The notes: generated from the sequence alone by a model not told the origin. Shown: positions 46,201-55,041, numbered from the stretch's first letter. The stretch: 64,000 nucleotides of DNA from Salinibacterium xinjiangense (GCF_014645015.1 NZ_BMLC01000004.1:186001-250000); one strand, 5' to 3'. A program made the numbers and translations.

Positions 46201-47074
46201 CCGCATCGTCTCGTTCGGGGACATCATCGACGATGTTGTGGCGATGCCGTACGACGCGATCCGCATAGACACCGACACTGCGGCATCCATCGGCTTCAGG
46301 GCGGGCGGATCGGCAGCCAATACCGCAGCCTGGCTCGGGTCGCTGGGAATGACTGTCGATTTCGTCGGTGTCGTCGGGAAGGCCGATCTCGAGAGACACA
46401 CGATGCTGCTTAGACGGGCCGGTGTCACCACGCACCTGCGAGCGCACCCGACCCTGACCACGGGCACGATCGTGATCATCGTCGAGGGTGAGCACCGCAC
46501 GATGCTCACCGAGCGTGGTGCGAACACGGAACTCGACCCGGTGGATGTCACCACCGAGCTGCTGGCGGATGCCGCAGTGCTGCACCTCACCGGATACTCG
46601 CTGCTGAACTCAGCCGGTGCTGCCGGGTTTGCCACGCTGGTTGCGCGTGCACACCGGGCCGGAGCGAAGGTCTCTGTCGACCCGGGCTCTGGCGGCGTCA
46701 TCGCGGATTATGGTGTCGACAAATTTCTCGCGGCCATCAAAGGTGTCGAGTTGCTGTTCCCGAGCCTCGAGGGGGGCAGGGTGCTCACCGGGCTCTCCGA
46801 CCCCGCCCACATCGTCGATAAACTCGCAAAAGACTTTCCGACCGTCGTTTTGACCATGGGTGCGGCCGGTGTTGTGATCTCCCACCATGGCACGACCCTG
46901 ATGGTGCCGGCGGTCACTACCCCCGTGGTCGATCCGACGGGAGCCGGGGACGCATTTTGCGCGGGTTTCCTGAATGGATGGGTGCGCTCGGGCGACCTCG
47001 GGCGATCGGCGAGCGCTGGGGCGAAATTGGCGGCGAAGGCCGCTTCCATCATCGGCGGCCGGCCGGTGCTTTAG
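46193..47074 (+). CDS. PfkB family carbohydrate kinase (pseudouridine-kinase-like)
   Basis: 293 residues, intact. The sugar-binding GGSAANTAAWL and the ATP/catalytic motif DPTGAGDAFCAGF are present. The family phosphorylates sugars and nucleosides; next to psuG the best guess is pseudouridine kinase (PsuK), which makes the PsuG substrate. The GTG overlaps the psuG stop by 8 bases, so they were an operon. It overlaps the convergent photolyase gene by 4 bases. Confidence 0.88.
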   Translation: MPDRIVSFGDIIDDVVAMPYDAIRIDTDTAASIGFRAGGSAANTAAWLGSLGMTVDFVGVVGKADLERHTMLLRRAGVTTHLRAHPTLTTGTIVIIVEGEHRTMLTERGANTELDPVDVTTELLADAAVLHLTGYSLLNSAGAAGFATLVARAHRAGAKVSVDPGSGGVIADYGVDKFLAAIKGVELLFPSLEGGRVLTGLSDPAHIVDKLAKDFPTVVLTMGAAGVVISHHGTTLMVPAVTTPVVDPTGAGDAFCAGFLNGWVRSGDLGRSASAGAKLAAKAASIIGGRPVL

Positions 47075-48414
47075 GCGCGCTGGCCAGCCTTCACGTGTTC
47101 GTACGCCGCGAGCGCTTCCCGACGCGACGCGGCGAGGTCGACGATCGACTCCGGATATTCGGCGGTGCCGAACTCGGGAACCCAGCGCTTGATGTACTTC
47201 TGCTGACCGTCGAATTTGTCAGCCTGCAGCATCGGGTTGAAGATGCGGAAATACGGGGCCGCGTCGGCTCCTGAGCCAGCCACCCACTGCCAGTTGCCTG
47301 GATTGCTGGCCTCATCGGCGTCGACCAGGCAATCCCAGAACCACTTCTCGCCGACCCGCCAGTCGATGAGCATGTTCTTGATGAGCAAACTGGCCACGAT
47401 CATCCTGACCCTGTTGTGCATGTAGCCGGTGTGCCGGAGCTCGCGCATGCCGGCATCGACGATCGGAATGCCGGTGCGCCCCTGCTGCCAGGCCTTGAGG
47501 TCGCGGGGGTCTGGTTCGGCCCACGGGAAGGCATCGAACGCGGGGCGGTAGTTTTTCTCCGCGAGTTCCGGCGAGTGGAACAGGATGTTGGCGTTGAACT
47601 CACGCCAGCCCACCTCGCTCAGGAACTTTGCGACATTCTTCGTCGCGGCAGCAGGCAGGTCGCCGTGCATCCGCTCCCAGATCTGGAACGGGCTGATCTC
47701 ACCGAAGCTCAGGTGGGGGCTCAGGCGGCTGGTCGCTTCGACGGCGGGTTCGTCGCGACGGTGGTAGTCGGCCAGCCTTTCGGTGACGAAGCTCTCGAGC
47801 TGGGCGTGGGCGCCCTCTTCTCCCGGATTCCACGACTCGTGTAATCCTGCAGTCCAGTCCAGGTGGGTCGGCAGCAGTGCCCACGACTCGAGGTCGTCGC
47901 CGTCTGCGATCGCCCAGTCCACGTGCGGCACGGGGAGCGGGGCGCGAACCGCTGCCTCGCGGGCGGCCCTCCAGAACGGCGTGAACACCCTGAACGGGTT
48001 GCCTTCGCCTGTCCTGACCGTCCACGGTTCGAAGAGCAGGTTCGCCTGGAAGCTCTGTGCTTCGAGCCCGCTCTCACGAAGGCTCGACTTGAGGCGTGCG
48101 TCGATCTCCCGTGCCGCGCCGTAGCGGCGGTTCCAGAACACGGCAGCCGCGCCCGTGTCTGCGACCAGTTGGGGGATCACCGTCTCCGCGGCTCCGCGGC
48201 GCAGCACGAGTTGGTCGCCGGTTGCTGTGGACAGCGATCGCAGCGAGCCGTGCAGCCACCATCGGCTGGCGGCTCCCATCGGCCGTACCTCGGGGCTGTC
48301 GTCGTCGAGCAGGTACACGAGCACGACCGGCCCGCGATCGGCCGCAGCTGTGAGCGCGGGGTTGTCGGTCAGCCTCAGGTCGTCGCGCAGCCAGACGATG
48401 GTGGGCGCGGTCAT
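47071..48414 (-). CDS. phr: Deoxyribodipyrimidine photo-lyase
   Basis: 447 residues, class I CPD photolyase. An N-terminal antenna-binding Rossmann domain (VWLRDDLRLTDNPAL) is followed by the FAD domain with WREFNANILF, MRELRHTGYMHNRVRM and WQWVAGSGADAAPYFRIFNP. It uses blue light to split cyclobutane pyrimidine dimers. Its start overlaps the stop of the MarR gene by 4 bases, so the two share a transcript. Confidence 0.93.
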   Translation of the reverse strand: MTAPTIVWLRDDLRLTDNPALTAAADRGPVVLVYLLDDDSPEVRPMGAASRWWLHGSLRSLSTATGDQLVLRRGAAETVIPQLVADTGAAAVFWNRRYGAAREIDARLKSSLRESGLEAQSFQANLLFEPWTVRTGEGNPFRVFTPFWRAAREAAVRAPLPVPHVDWAIADGDDLESWALLPTHLDWTAGLHESWNPGEEGAHAQLESFVTERLADYHRRDEPAVEATSRLSPHLSFGEISPFQIWERMHGDLPAAATKNVAKFLSEVGWREFNANILFHSPELAEKNYRPAFDAFPWAEPDPRDLKAWQQGRTGIPIVDAGMRELRHTGYMHNRVRMIVASLLIKNMLIDWRVGEKWFWDCLVDADEASNPGNWQWVAGSGADAAPYFRIFNPMLQADKFDGQQKYIKRWVPEFGTAEYPESIVDLAASRREALAAYEHVKAGQRA

Positions 48415-48854
48415 ACGACTCCCACGTTGAGGCGCAGCTTGTCGGTGAGTGCGGTGAGGGTCTTGAGCTCGACATCGGTCAGCGCTCCACCGACCCTGCG
48501 GTGGATGGATGCCGCGTGTACGACCGCAATCCTGCGAAAGATCTCGAAACCGCTCTCCGTCAGCCGCACGATAGTTCCACGACCATCGGCCGAATCGTGC
48601 TCCTTGGAAACGAATCGCCGGGACGCGAGCCTATCGACCAGGCGGCTGACGCTGGGCTGGGTGATCAGCAGGTTCCGGTTCAGTTCGCGGATGCGCAACT
48701 GGCGGTCTGGCACGCGTGCGAGGTTGAACAGCACGTCGTACTCATTGAGCGACAGCTCACCGCTCGGAAATTCCGAGTTCAACTGGCGGAGCACGGATAC
48801 CTGCGCGCGGAACAGGGCTTCCCAGGCATCCACCGACAACGACTTATCACTCAT
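48411..48854 (-). CDS. MarR family transcriptional regulator
   Basis: 147 residues with a MarR winged helix (IRELNRNLLITQPSVSRLVDRL, split pattern) and a wing at HDSADGRGTIVRLTESG. It is first in an operon with photolyase. TAGAGT lies 6 bases before the ATG (minus strand), giving a leaderless message, and three 20-bp repeats start just upstream of that -10. Autorepression and control of photolyase are inferred. Confidence 0.88.
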   Translation of the reverse strand: MSDKSLSVDAWEALFRAQVSVLRQLNSEFPSGELSLNEYDVLFNLARVPDRQLRIRELNRNLLITQPSVSRLVDRLASRRFVSKEHDSADGRGTIVRLTESGFEIFRRIAVVHAASIHRRVGGALTDVELKTLTALTDKLRLNVGVV

Positions 48855-48880
48855 GGACCAACTCTATGCATGTGCACGGA

Positions 48881-48940
48881 CTTCTATTGCAGATTAGAAG
48901 TCTCTATTGCAGATTAGAAGTCTCTATTGCAGATTGGAAG
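48881..48940. repeat. Three tandem 20-bp repeats at the marR-phr promoter
   Basis: The unit TCTCTATTGCAGATTAGAAG occurs at 48901-48920, with near-identical copies at 48881-48900 (CT instead of TC at the start) and 48921-48940 (one G change). A fourth partial copy (GATTAGAAG) is at 48949-48957. The first unit is dyadic, CTTCTA-8-TAGAAG. They cover the predicted -35 region of the MarR gene. Confidence 0.85.
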
Positions 48941-48979
48941 ACAGTGCCGATTAGAAGACCATGGTCCTTTAAAAGGATT

Positions 48980-49013
48980 GAGGGTCGGTTTCAGAGGCTA
49001 GAAACCGACCCTC
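48980..49013. terminator. 13-bp hairpin, possible terminator
   Basis: GAGGGTCGGTTTC (48980-48992) pairs exactly with GAAACCGACCCTC (49001-49013) around an 8-base loop. No T-run follows on either strand, so it could be a terminator or a structural element. Confidence 0.5.
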
Positions 49014-49173
49014 TCCCTTGCACCAAGAGTGTCCTGCAATCACATTCCGCTTCAGTTGCCACAGCAAACAACTTCTGCTCTATGAATGTATAACGGAAAG
49101 ATAACGCTGTCTAGTTACGCAACCGTTATTTTTCAAAAACTTCACGGATCGAGGTGACATGTCCCGTTGTGCT

Positions 49174-49235
49174 GTGCCACCCAACTTGTCCGCGGTGACA
49201 TATTCATGTCCGCTGTGCCATCCAACTTGTCCGCG
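49174..49235 (+). repeat. Two direct copies of an IS-end-like repeat
   Basis: GTGCCACCCAACTTGTCCGC (49174-49193) and GTGCCATCCAACTTGTCCGC (49215-49234) differ by one base. Related copies, including an inverted one, occur at 51924-52039. Multiple short repeats of this type are found at the ends of IS21/IS481-like elements, but no transposase is present. Confidence 0.6.
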
Positions 49236-49430
49236 ACAGGCGAGCTTTTCAACAACAACGGTTTTCCCGTTGAGACACGCATTCTGGCATTTTCGTCGGG
49301 TGGAATTTACGGGCATCGAACCAAACGGCAGGAGTTGAACTGTCCGAGCGTCGATCTGTAAACCGTTGAAAGACCGTCTCACGGCCGCTGTCTGCGCTTT
49401 GCTAAGTAGCCAATCCCGGTGGGGTGCGTC

Positions 49431-50318
49431 CTACGGGCGGGCGGCTGTCGTCGGCGAGACGACTGTTTCCATGGTCAGTTCAAGCGCACCGTCGGCTTCG
49501 GTTGCAGTGAACGAGGTGATGACGGCGGACAGCTCGGCGAGATCGTGGGCGTGGGTGCCACCGCAGGGGATGTCGGTGCGTCCGCCAGGGAGTACGCAGA
49601 CCCAGGTGCGGCGGGCTGACAGGGCGTTATCGCCTCGTTCGATCCGGACAGCACCGCCTGCGTTGACCCACTGAGCGAGTTGGGCGTTGATCTGATTCGC
49701 GACAGCATCGAGGTCGTCGAGTGAAGTAGGGATAAATCCTTTGCGGCGGAGGGATTTTCCAATCCGGTAGATGTCGACCGAGTGGTGGGGACTGATCCGG
49801 GAGGTCCGGATGGCGAGGGAGTCGAAGGCGGGATTGCCGAGCGCGTCGGCGGAAACGGGCTTGCTCCACGCGGCAGCCAAGGCTGCGTCGAGGGCGAGGG
49901 CCGCCAGGTGGCAGGCGGTGTGAGCGACCGATAGCGCGGCGCGGTAGGCCACGTCGACGTCGATTCGGGCGATGTCGCCGATCGCGGGAGCTGGGCCGTC
50001 GACGATGTGGGCGACGACGAAGACCCATCCTTCGGTTCCGGTGCGAACGGGCAAGTCGGCGCCGAGGAACAGTCGACCGTCGTGGATGCCACCGGTAACG
50101 GCGTCGACGATCGCCTGGGTGCCCTGGGCTTCCGTAGTGATGGTGCCGTGATCGGCGGGCTGGTCAGGCCAGGCTGTGTCGACCGGGTGGAACGCTGTCG
50201 TGTCGAGCAGGACCGCGGACAGCCCGTCGGACAAGAGTTCGACGTGGATCACGGTGCCTGTCGAGGTCGTCGCGCCGTCGGGGTAGGTGATCGTGGTGTC
50301 GGTGGTGAGGAGAGTCAT
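49431..50318 (-). CDS. AlaX-like alanyl-tRNA editing domain protein
   Basis: 295 residues. The two halves of the editing-site metal motif are present: HTACH (His133, His137) and CGGTH (Cys252, His256), as in the AlaRS editing domain and free-standing AlaX. It should hydrolyse mischarged tRNA-Ala or a related ester. The stop side faces the repeats at 49174. The start overlaps the EamA stop by 4 bases, so an amino-acid exporter and a tRNA-editing-like hydrolase are co-expressed. Confidence 0.8.
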   Translation of the reverse strand: MTLLTTDTTITYPDGATTSTGTVIHVELLSDGLSAVLLDTTAFHPVDTAWPDQPADHGTITTEAQGTQAIVDAVTGGIHDGRLFLGADLPVRTGTEGWVFVVAHIVDGPAPAIGDIARIDVDVAYRAALSVAHTACHLAALALDAALAAAWSKPVSADALGNPAFDSLAIRTSRISPHHSVDIYRIGKSLRRKGFIPTSLDDLDAVANQINAQLAQWVNAGGAVRIERGDNALSARRTWVCVLPGGRTDIPCGGTHAHDLAELSAVITSFTATEADGALELTMETVVSPTTAARP

Positions 50319-51280
50319 GCGTCAGTCCGTTCGTTCGAGATGTGGGTGGATGCCGCCGGGTCGCCGGTGCCGCCTGACATCTCGTCTGGAGCGGTAGTGT
50401 CAGTGCGTTTGCGCAGGTTGAGTTCGCTCACTAAGGCGCCGGCGACGATGAATACGGCGCCGGCGATCGCGATCGGGGGGAGCCGTTCGCCGGCGATGCG
50501 GCCGATGATGGCGGCCCAGACGGGTTCGGCGGCGTAGATGATCGTGGCCCGGGTCGGTGAGACCGACTTCTGGGCCCAGTTCATCGTGAGCTGGATGAGG
50601 CAGCTCGCCGCACCGAGAGCGACAGCTGCAGCTACCCACACCCAGGAGAAAACGGGCGGCTGTTCGCCGACAACGGGCATAGTGAGGAAGCCAAGCACCC
50701 CGGCGACAAGGAGTTGGATGACGGTGATCCGGCCGAGGTTGACTTTGCCGGCGAACCAACCAATGAGGATGATCTCCGCCGCGATCGGGAGGGTGCTGAC
50801 GACAGTCGCGATCTCCCCTCCTCCGAAGGAGAAACTGGCGCTGCCCGGGTCGGCGAGCAGCATGAGACCCGCGAAAGCGAGCACGACACCGATCCAGGTG
50901 AGCAGCCTGGGCGGCTTCTTGAACACGATCCACTGCAGGATAGGGACGAGCGGGACATAGAGGGCGGTTATGAACGCAGAGGTGCTGCTGTCTATCGTTT
51001 GCAGCCCGACGGTCTGCAGCCCGTAACCGAGGAAGATCATCACCCCGATGGCCGCCCCGGCGACGATCTCCTTCCTGGTGATGCCACGGAGGATGCGGGC
51101 GAAGATGATCGCGCTGATCAGGCCGGCGGTGATGAACCGCATACCGATGAAGAACCACGGCCCGCTGTACTGCACGGCGATGTGCACGACGAGGAACGTC
51201 GCACCCCAAACGGCGGTGACCAAGACGAGGGCCATCTCCTGACGGGAGAGCCAGCGCCCCCGAGATGGTGTGTGCAACAT
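50315..51280 (-). CDS. EamA/DMT family transporter
   Basis: 321 residues, ten membrane segments in two EamA halves (TAVWGATFLVVHIAV and the second half ending AEPVWAAIIGRIAGERL). Such proteins export amino acids or metabolites. The ATG lies 7 bases after TAGAGT (minus strand) with TTGCAT 18 bp further up, a leaderless promoter that overlaps the start of the divergent XRE-cupin gene. Confidence 0.9.
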   Translation of the reverse strand: MLHTPSRGRWLSRQEMALVLVTAVWGATFLVVHIAVQYSGPWFFIGMRFITAGLISAIIFARILRGITRKEIVAGAAIGVMIFLGYGLQTVGLQTIDSSTSAFITALYVPLVPILQWIVFKKPPRLLTWIGVVLAFAGLMLLADPGSASFSFGGGEIATVVSTLPIAAEIILIGWFAGKVNLGRITVIQLLVAGVLGFLTMPVVGEQPPVFSWVWVAAAVALGAASCLIQLTMNWAQKSVSPTRATIIYAAEPVWAAIIGRIAGERLPPIAIAGAVFIVAGALVSELNLRKRTDTTAPDEMSGGTGDPAASTHISNERTDA

Positions 51281-51287
51281 ACTTCAC

Positions 51288-51317
51288 ACTCTATGGTGCA
51301 GAATAGTGCACATGCAA
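51288..51317 (-). promoter_or_regulatory. Promoter of the EamA-AlaX operon, inside the divergent start region
   Basis: Plus-strand ATGCAA (51312-51317) and ACTCTA (51288-51293) read as TTGCAT and TAGAGT on the minus strand with an 18-bp spacer. The -35 covers the ATG of the XRE-cupin gene, so binding of polymerase at one promoter would exclude the other. The intervening TGCA-containing half-sites could be the XRE operator. Confidence 0.5.
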
Positions 51318-51863
51318 ACGGGAGAAACGTCACAGGTCCTGGTTCACGTCGGGGCGAATGTGCATCGCTTCCGCAACGCTGCCAACCTCAGCCAAGTCGC
51401 CCTGGCGGATCGCGCCGGCATCAGCCGCCGAACGATCATCAAGCTCGAATCCGGTGAGGCAAACATCAGCCTGACGGGCCTGGACCATCTGGCTGACGCG
51501 CTGGGCGTCACCTTCGTCGACCTGGTTGCCGCCCCCGCCGCCGCCCACGCCGACATCCGCGAGCTCGCGTGGGAAGGTCGGCCCGGGAGCGCCGCGGTGC
51601 TGCTGGCCTCTGTGCCCGCCGCGAAGGATGCCCAGCTGTGGGCGTGGGTGCTGGAACCCGGGGACCGCTACGACGCCGAACCGGACCCCGAAGGCTGGTC
51701 CGAACTCCTCATGGTCTCCGAAGGGTCTATCCGAGTTGAACAAGAACGCGGCGACGTCATACTGGTTGCGGGCGAACACCTCGCCTTCGGGACGGCGCAG
51801 CAGTACTCCTACGTTAACGACGGCGATTATCGCGCGCGTTTCACGCGGATTGTCGTCAGCTGA
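51312..51863 (+). CDS. XRE-family HTH regulator with cupin sensor domain
   Basis: 183 residues: a Cro/CI-type HTH at about 12-66 (SQVALADRAGISRRTIIKLE) and a C-terminal cupin (about 90-180, VLEPGDRYDAEPDPEGWSEL). This class senses small molecules, often amino acids, and controls a neighbouring transporter. Divergent from EamA with overlapping promoters, so it is the likely regulator. An in-frame ATG at 51270 lies upstream; 51312 fits the family length. Confidence 0.88.
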   Translation: MQTGETSQVLVHVGANVHRFRNAANLSQVALADRAGISRRTIIKLESGEANISLTGLDHLADALGVTFVDLVAAPAAAHADIRELAWEGRPGSAAVLLASVPAAKDAQLWAWVLEPGDRYDAEPDPEGWSELLMVSEGSIRVEQERGDVILVAGEHLAFGTAQQYSYVNDGDYRARFTRIVVS

Positions 51864-51923
51864 CGAACCACACACTCCCGCTTGCAGACGGCAGGCCGAG
51901 CAGGCGGTTGATCAATTCGATTT

Positions 51924-52039
51924 GGACAAGTTGAATGGCACAAATCACGCTTGCTCGCCGCAGCGTGAAGCCTGAATCTGCCTACAGAACGGCGACAAAT
52001 CGAATGGCACGGGACGTTGTGCCACCTGATTTGTCCGCG
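51924..52039. repeat. Cluster of IS-end-like repeats, both orientations
   Basis: Three copies of the GTGCCA...TTGTCC motif: inverted at 51924-51941 and 51994-52010, direct at 52019-52039. The last two form a palindrome around an 8-base centre. They are inverted relative to the pair at 49174-49235, flanking the AlaX/EamA/XRE genes. Confidence 0.6.
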
Positions 52040-52110
52040 CCTGGCCTGTCGCTTATCTCCGTGCCAATAGTAGGATCTGACTCCATTGTCGGTGAGGGGG
52101 CGAAGATCGT

Positions 52111-52482
52111 ATGGTCGCGAAAATCCTATTTCAGCGATCACAGTACCGGCGGAACAGGCTCCATTTCCTGTGGGCGCTGCCCGTCGCATGGTTCCTCACC
52201 GTTCCGGCGCAATTCATCGCGGCTTTGAGCCTCTGCGGTATCAGCGGATGTAGCGGTGGTGGCTTCGGGCGGTCGACCCCTGACTTCCCTTCGGTCTTCG
52301 GCGGAGTCCTGGTCAGCGGGATAATCCTGGCTATTCCGGTACTGGCGATTCCATGGACACAACGGTGGACCCACCGCCTCACGCTGGCTATTTTCATCGC
52401 CTTTGGAGTTGCAGCCCTGCTCTTTCTCCTGATCGATCAGCGCCCCGGCGACCTCAAGTGGGATTTCAGCGGGCGCCACTAG
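52111..52482 (+). CDS. Small membrane protein, function unknown
   Basis: 123 residues with three hydrophobic segments (about 19-43, 62-83 and 90-108) and a basic N-terminus. No known family. The codon bias is good and ATG 52111 is the first start; ribosome signal weak. It stands alone between repeat clusters. Confidence 0.55.
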   Translation: MVAKILFQRSQYRRNRLHFLWALPVAWFLTVPAQFIAALSLCGISGCSGGGFGRSTPDFPSVFGGVLVSGIILAIPVLAIPWTQRWTHRLTLAIFIAFGVAALLFLLIDQRPGDLKWDFSGRH

Positions 52483-53405
52483 GGTCTCGTGGCAAGGGAC
52501 GGCAGACGCCATGTCCATTGCCAGCCGAGTTGGCCAATTGCCACTCTTCATGGCCGGGCCGCCATCTCGTTGACCAATTTGCCACGCACGTGGTCTGAGC
52601 GAATGTCTGAAACGCAGCATCTTGCCCGGGCATACGGGGACGGCGGGGCAACTTCCGTTGCAAGAAGTCGCTTCGGTTATCGGTTCAACGCGATGCATGG
52701 TGCGATCCGCCAGTTCTGAATGACGTCGGGTCGAACTTTTTTCGAGCTAACGGCACCTCACGTGGAGTCGTGGTTGACGTCGCTCAACATCGCGCGCAAC
52801 GTATCGGCTCGTCATGGCCGTCTCCTCAACCCGGTTTTCGCGATGTCCCCGAAACTTTCAAAGTCCCGTAAGTGCCCCCCTCGACGCTGGCAGCCCGTTC
52901 ACCCGAACGTTCCGACAACTCACCATGGTTCAGATGCATGCTGAAGATGCAGGCGATGGGGAACCAGCGATTGCTTCCGGCCGCCGTCCGGCCGTTCCCG
53001 AGCGTGCCCCCGTGCCGATCCGTCGTCTCGGCGCTTGGTTTACGGGCACTGTCAGCACCGACCGCGCTACGTCGGCCTACCCTCCGATTTGGACAAGCGG
53101 GAAGACACGCGCCCACTCAAACGCGTAGGTGTCGCCACCTGAGGCGGTGATCAACAAGGTCTGCCGGGGTGATTGGATGTCAAGGAGAAGTAGACACGAT
53201 GACGCGACCAGAAACGGGCATGATGCTCGCCGGTATGAACGCCGACGTCGAGCAGGCCGATGACATCGGCCCCGGCTGCCACCCAAACAAGAAGGACTGG
53301 ATTTCGGCCGACCTCCCGACAAAAGCCGCGCCTCGGGATAAGCGCAACCAAGCGTCGTACTACCCCGTGTTCGCAGGCCAGCGATGCCAAACCGCGGGGC
53401 AGCGC
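52483..53405. other. Gene-poor stretch with repeat remnants
   Basis: About 0.9 kb with no supported gene. It holds two related direct repeats at 52529-52546 and 52569-52587 and a fragment GATTTGGACAAG at 53086-53097 that matches the inverted repeat at 51924. It is probably eroded mobile DNA. Confidence 0.5.
52529..52587. repeat. Pair of direct repeats
   Basis: GTTGGCCAATTGCCACTC (52529-52546) and GTTGACCAATTTGCCACGC (52569-52587) match with small differences. The TTG-CCAATT-GCCAC core is also reminiscent of IS ends. Confidence 0.5.
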
Positions 53406-54092
53406 CTAGAAGAAGTCGGGGCTCGGGGTCGATGCCTGTCGGATCGAAACGTCAGCGTGGCGATCGAAACGATAGCCAACGCCGCGGACTGTGCGCACGA
53501 TGTCTTCGAAGTCACCGAGCTTTGAACGGAGTCGACGCACGTGCACGTCGATGGTCCGCTCGTTCGGGATCTCATCGTCCCCAGCGGCCCACAGCGCCGT
53601 GATGATCTCGGCACGATCGATCGTGCGGCCCTCGCGCAGCACGAGGTATTGCAGCAGCTCGAATTCTTTGTAGGTGAGGGATGCGGTCGAGCCGTCGAGC
53701 AGCACGCGCTTGCGAGAGATGTCGACGACCACACCACCGCGAGGCTTCGGGGCAGGTTCCTCGACCTGGCGGTGCTTCGCGAGAGCCGCTGGATCCTGCA
53801 ACGCCAGGCGCACTACGTCGACATCGCGGCCACCCGCACCGGCCGGAGCCAGGGCCACGGCGGCGTAGGTTTCAGACCCGGGGACGAGCTGTGCAAGAAG
53901 CTGTTTGAGCTGTTCGACCACCTGGCCGAGGTCAGTGCCGGCGTCGAGTGCTTTCGCCTGGTCGACACCCACGTAGAGGGCGAATCCACGGGCCTCTGTG
54001 CCGGTCGGCACGGCATGAAGTCTGCGAGGCGGGGAGGGTTGGATGGGCAGAGCCGGAGAAAGTGGTGCACGTTCGATGGCGGCAAGTGACAT
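53406..54092 (-). CDS. OmpR-type winged-helix regulator without receiver domain
   Basis: 228 residues. The C-terminal 100 are an OmpR/PhoB winged helix: LTYKEFELLQYLVLREGRTI, then TIDVHVRRLRSKLGDFEDIVRTVRGVGYRF. The N-terminal half is not a receiver; it has no phospho-acceptor Asp pattern and looks like a small sensor fold (FALYVGVDQAKALDAGTDLG). This layout is seen in Microbacteriaceae; the signal is unknown. It stands alone, minus strand, with no adjacent kinase. Confidence 0.85.
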   Translation of the reverse strand: MSLAAIERAPLSPALPIQPSPPRRLHAVPTGTEARGFALYVGVDQAKALDAGTDLGQVVEQLKQLLAQLVPGSETYAAVALAPAGAGGRDVDVVRLALQDPAALAKHRQVEEPAPKPRGGVVVDISRKRVLLDGSTASLTYKEFELLQYLVLREGRTIDRAEIITALWAAGDDEIPNERTIDVHVRRLRSKLGDFEDIVRTVRGVGYRFDRHADVSIRQASTPSPDFF

Positions 54093-54394
54093 GGCGTCGA
54101 GAATCCCTGAGAATTGTGGTGAAGGGCCTCTGATGATGAGGGTGTGATCCTTCTGGGTGCTACGGGTGATTCATTCAGGTAATACGCCGCTATGAGGGCG
54201 AGAGCCTGGGAGCTGGATCTGGTGAAGAACCGTACTCGGCGGAATGGGCCGTTAGGCGCACATTCGACAACACATGACGACACGAACTCCGCCGACCTCG
54301 AGGGAGGTGCTTGCGAACGTGTGAGCAGTCATAGGTCAATTATGCCAGAGAGATCCGTGCTTGTCGACAGCAAACCTTCCGATGGGTTGGACGG
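54093..54394. other. Intergenic stretch, no gene seen
   Basis: About 300 bp between the winged-helix gene start and the upp stop. No frame, hairpin with T-run, or RNA gene is evident. It should hold the promoter of the winged-helix gene. Confidence 0.5.
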
Positions 54395-55027
54395 TCAGAC
54401 GGAGCCGTAGAGCCGGTCTCCCGCGTCGCCGAGCCCCGGCACGATGTATCCGACCTCGTTGAGCCGCTCATCGAGGGCGCCCAGCACGATGGTCACCTCG
54501 CGGCCGGTGGTGGCGGCGTCGACGGAGGCGAGGCCCTCGGGGGTTCCGAGAAGGCAGACGGCCGTGACATCCACGGCTCCCCGATCAAAGAGGTACTGGA
54601 TGGCGGCGATAAGGGACCCGCCGGTCGCGAGCATCGGGTCGAGCACAAAGCACTGGCGGTTCGATAGGTCGTCGGGAAGGCGCTCGGCGTAGATATGCGG
54701 CTCCAGCGTTTCCTCGTTGCGCACCATGCCGAGGAAGCCGACTTCGGCGGTGGGGATGAGCTTGACCATTCCTTCGAGCATCCCGAGCCCGGCTCGCAGG
54801 ATGGGGACGACGAGGGGCCGCGGGGAGCTGATGGCGAGCCCGGTCGTCACGGCCACGGGCGTCTCGATCTCGAGCGGTTCAGTACGCACGTTGCGGGTGG
54901 CTTCGTATGCGAGAAGCGTCACGAGCTCTTCGGTGAGTGCCCTGAACGTCGGCGAGGGTGTGTTCTTGTCTCGCAGGACGGTGAGCTTGTGCGTGATGAG
55001 CGGGTGATCGGCAACGTGTACTCGCAT
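54395..55027 (-). CDS. upp: Uracil phosphoribosyltransferase
   Basis: 210 residues, full length. The PRPP loop reads [18 protein letters not shown], and the uracil site is near the end ([15 protein letters not shown]). It makes UMP from uracil and PRPP in pyrimidine salvage. TAGATT lies 6 bases before the ATG on the minus strand, a leaderless layout, interleaved with the divergent tadA promoter. Confidence 0.95.
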   Translation of the reverse strand: MRVHVADHPLITHKLTVLRDKNTPSPTFRALTEELVTLLAYEATRNVRTEPLEIETPVAVTTGLAISSPRPLVVPILRAGLGMLEGMVKLIPTAEVGFLGMVRNEETLEPHIYAERLPDDLSNRQCFVLDPMLATGGSLIAAIQYLFDRGAVDVTAVCLLGTPEGLASVDAATTGREVTIVLGALDERLNEVGYIVPGLGDAGDRLYGSV

Positions 55028-55041
55028 AGGCTCAATCTACT
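55027..55041. promoter_or_regulatory. Interleaved divergent -10 elements of upp and tadA
   Basis: On the plus strand TAGGCT (55027-55032) precedes the tadA GTG (55042) by 9 bases; on the minus strand TAGATT (plus AATCTA, 55034-55039) precedes the upp ATG by 6. The start codons are only 14 bp apart, so both -10 elements share that gap. Confidence 0.55.

Larger units (their letters stand above)
48941..49430. other. Intergenic region with hairpin and IS-like repeats
   Basis: No gene supported. It contains a strong 13-bp hairpin (48980-49013), a short palindrome TCCTTTAAAAGGA at 48965-48977, and two repeat copies at 49174-49235. Confidence 0.55.

Noticed and set aside
53169-53525. 118-codon plus-strand frame ending inside the winged-helix gene
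   Set aside because: Most of its second half is antisense to the well-supported regulator and it has no domain.
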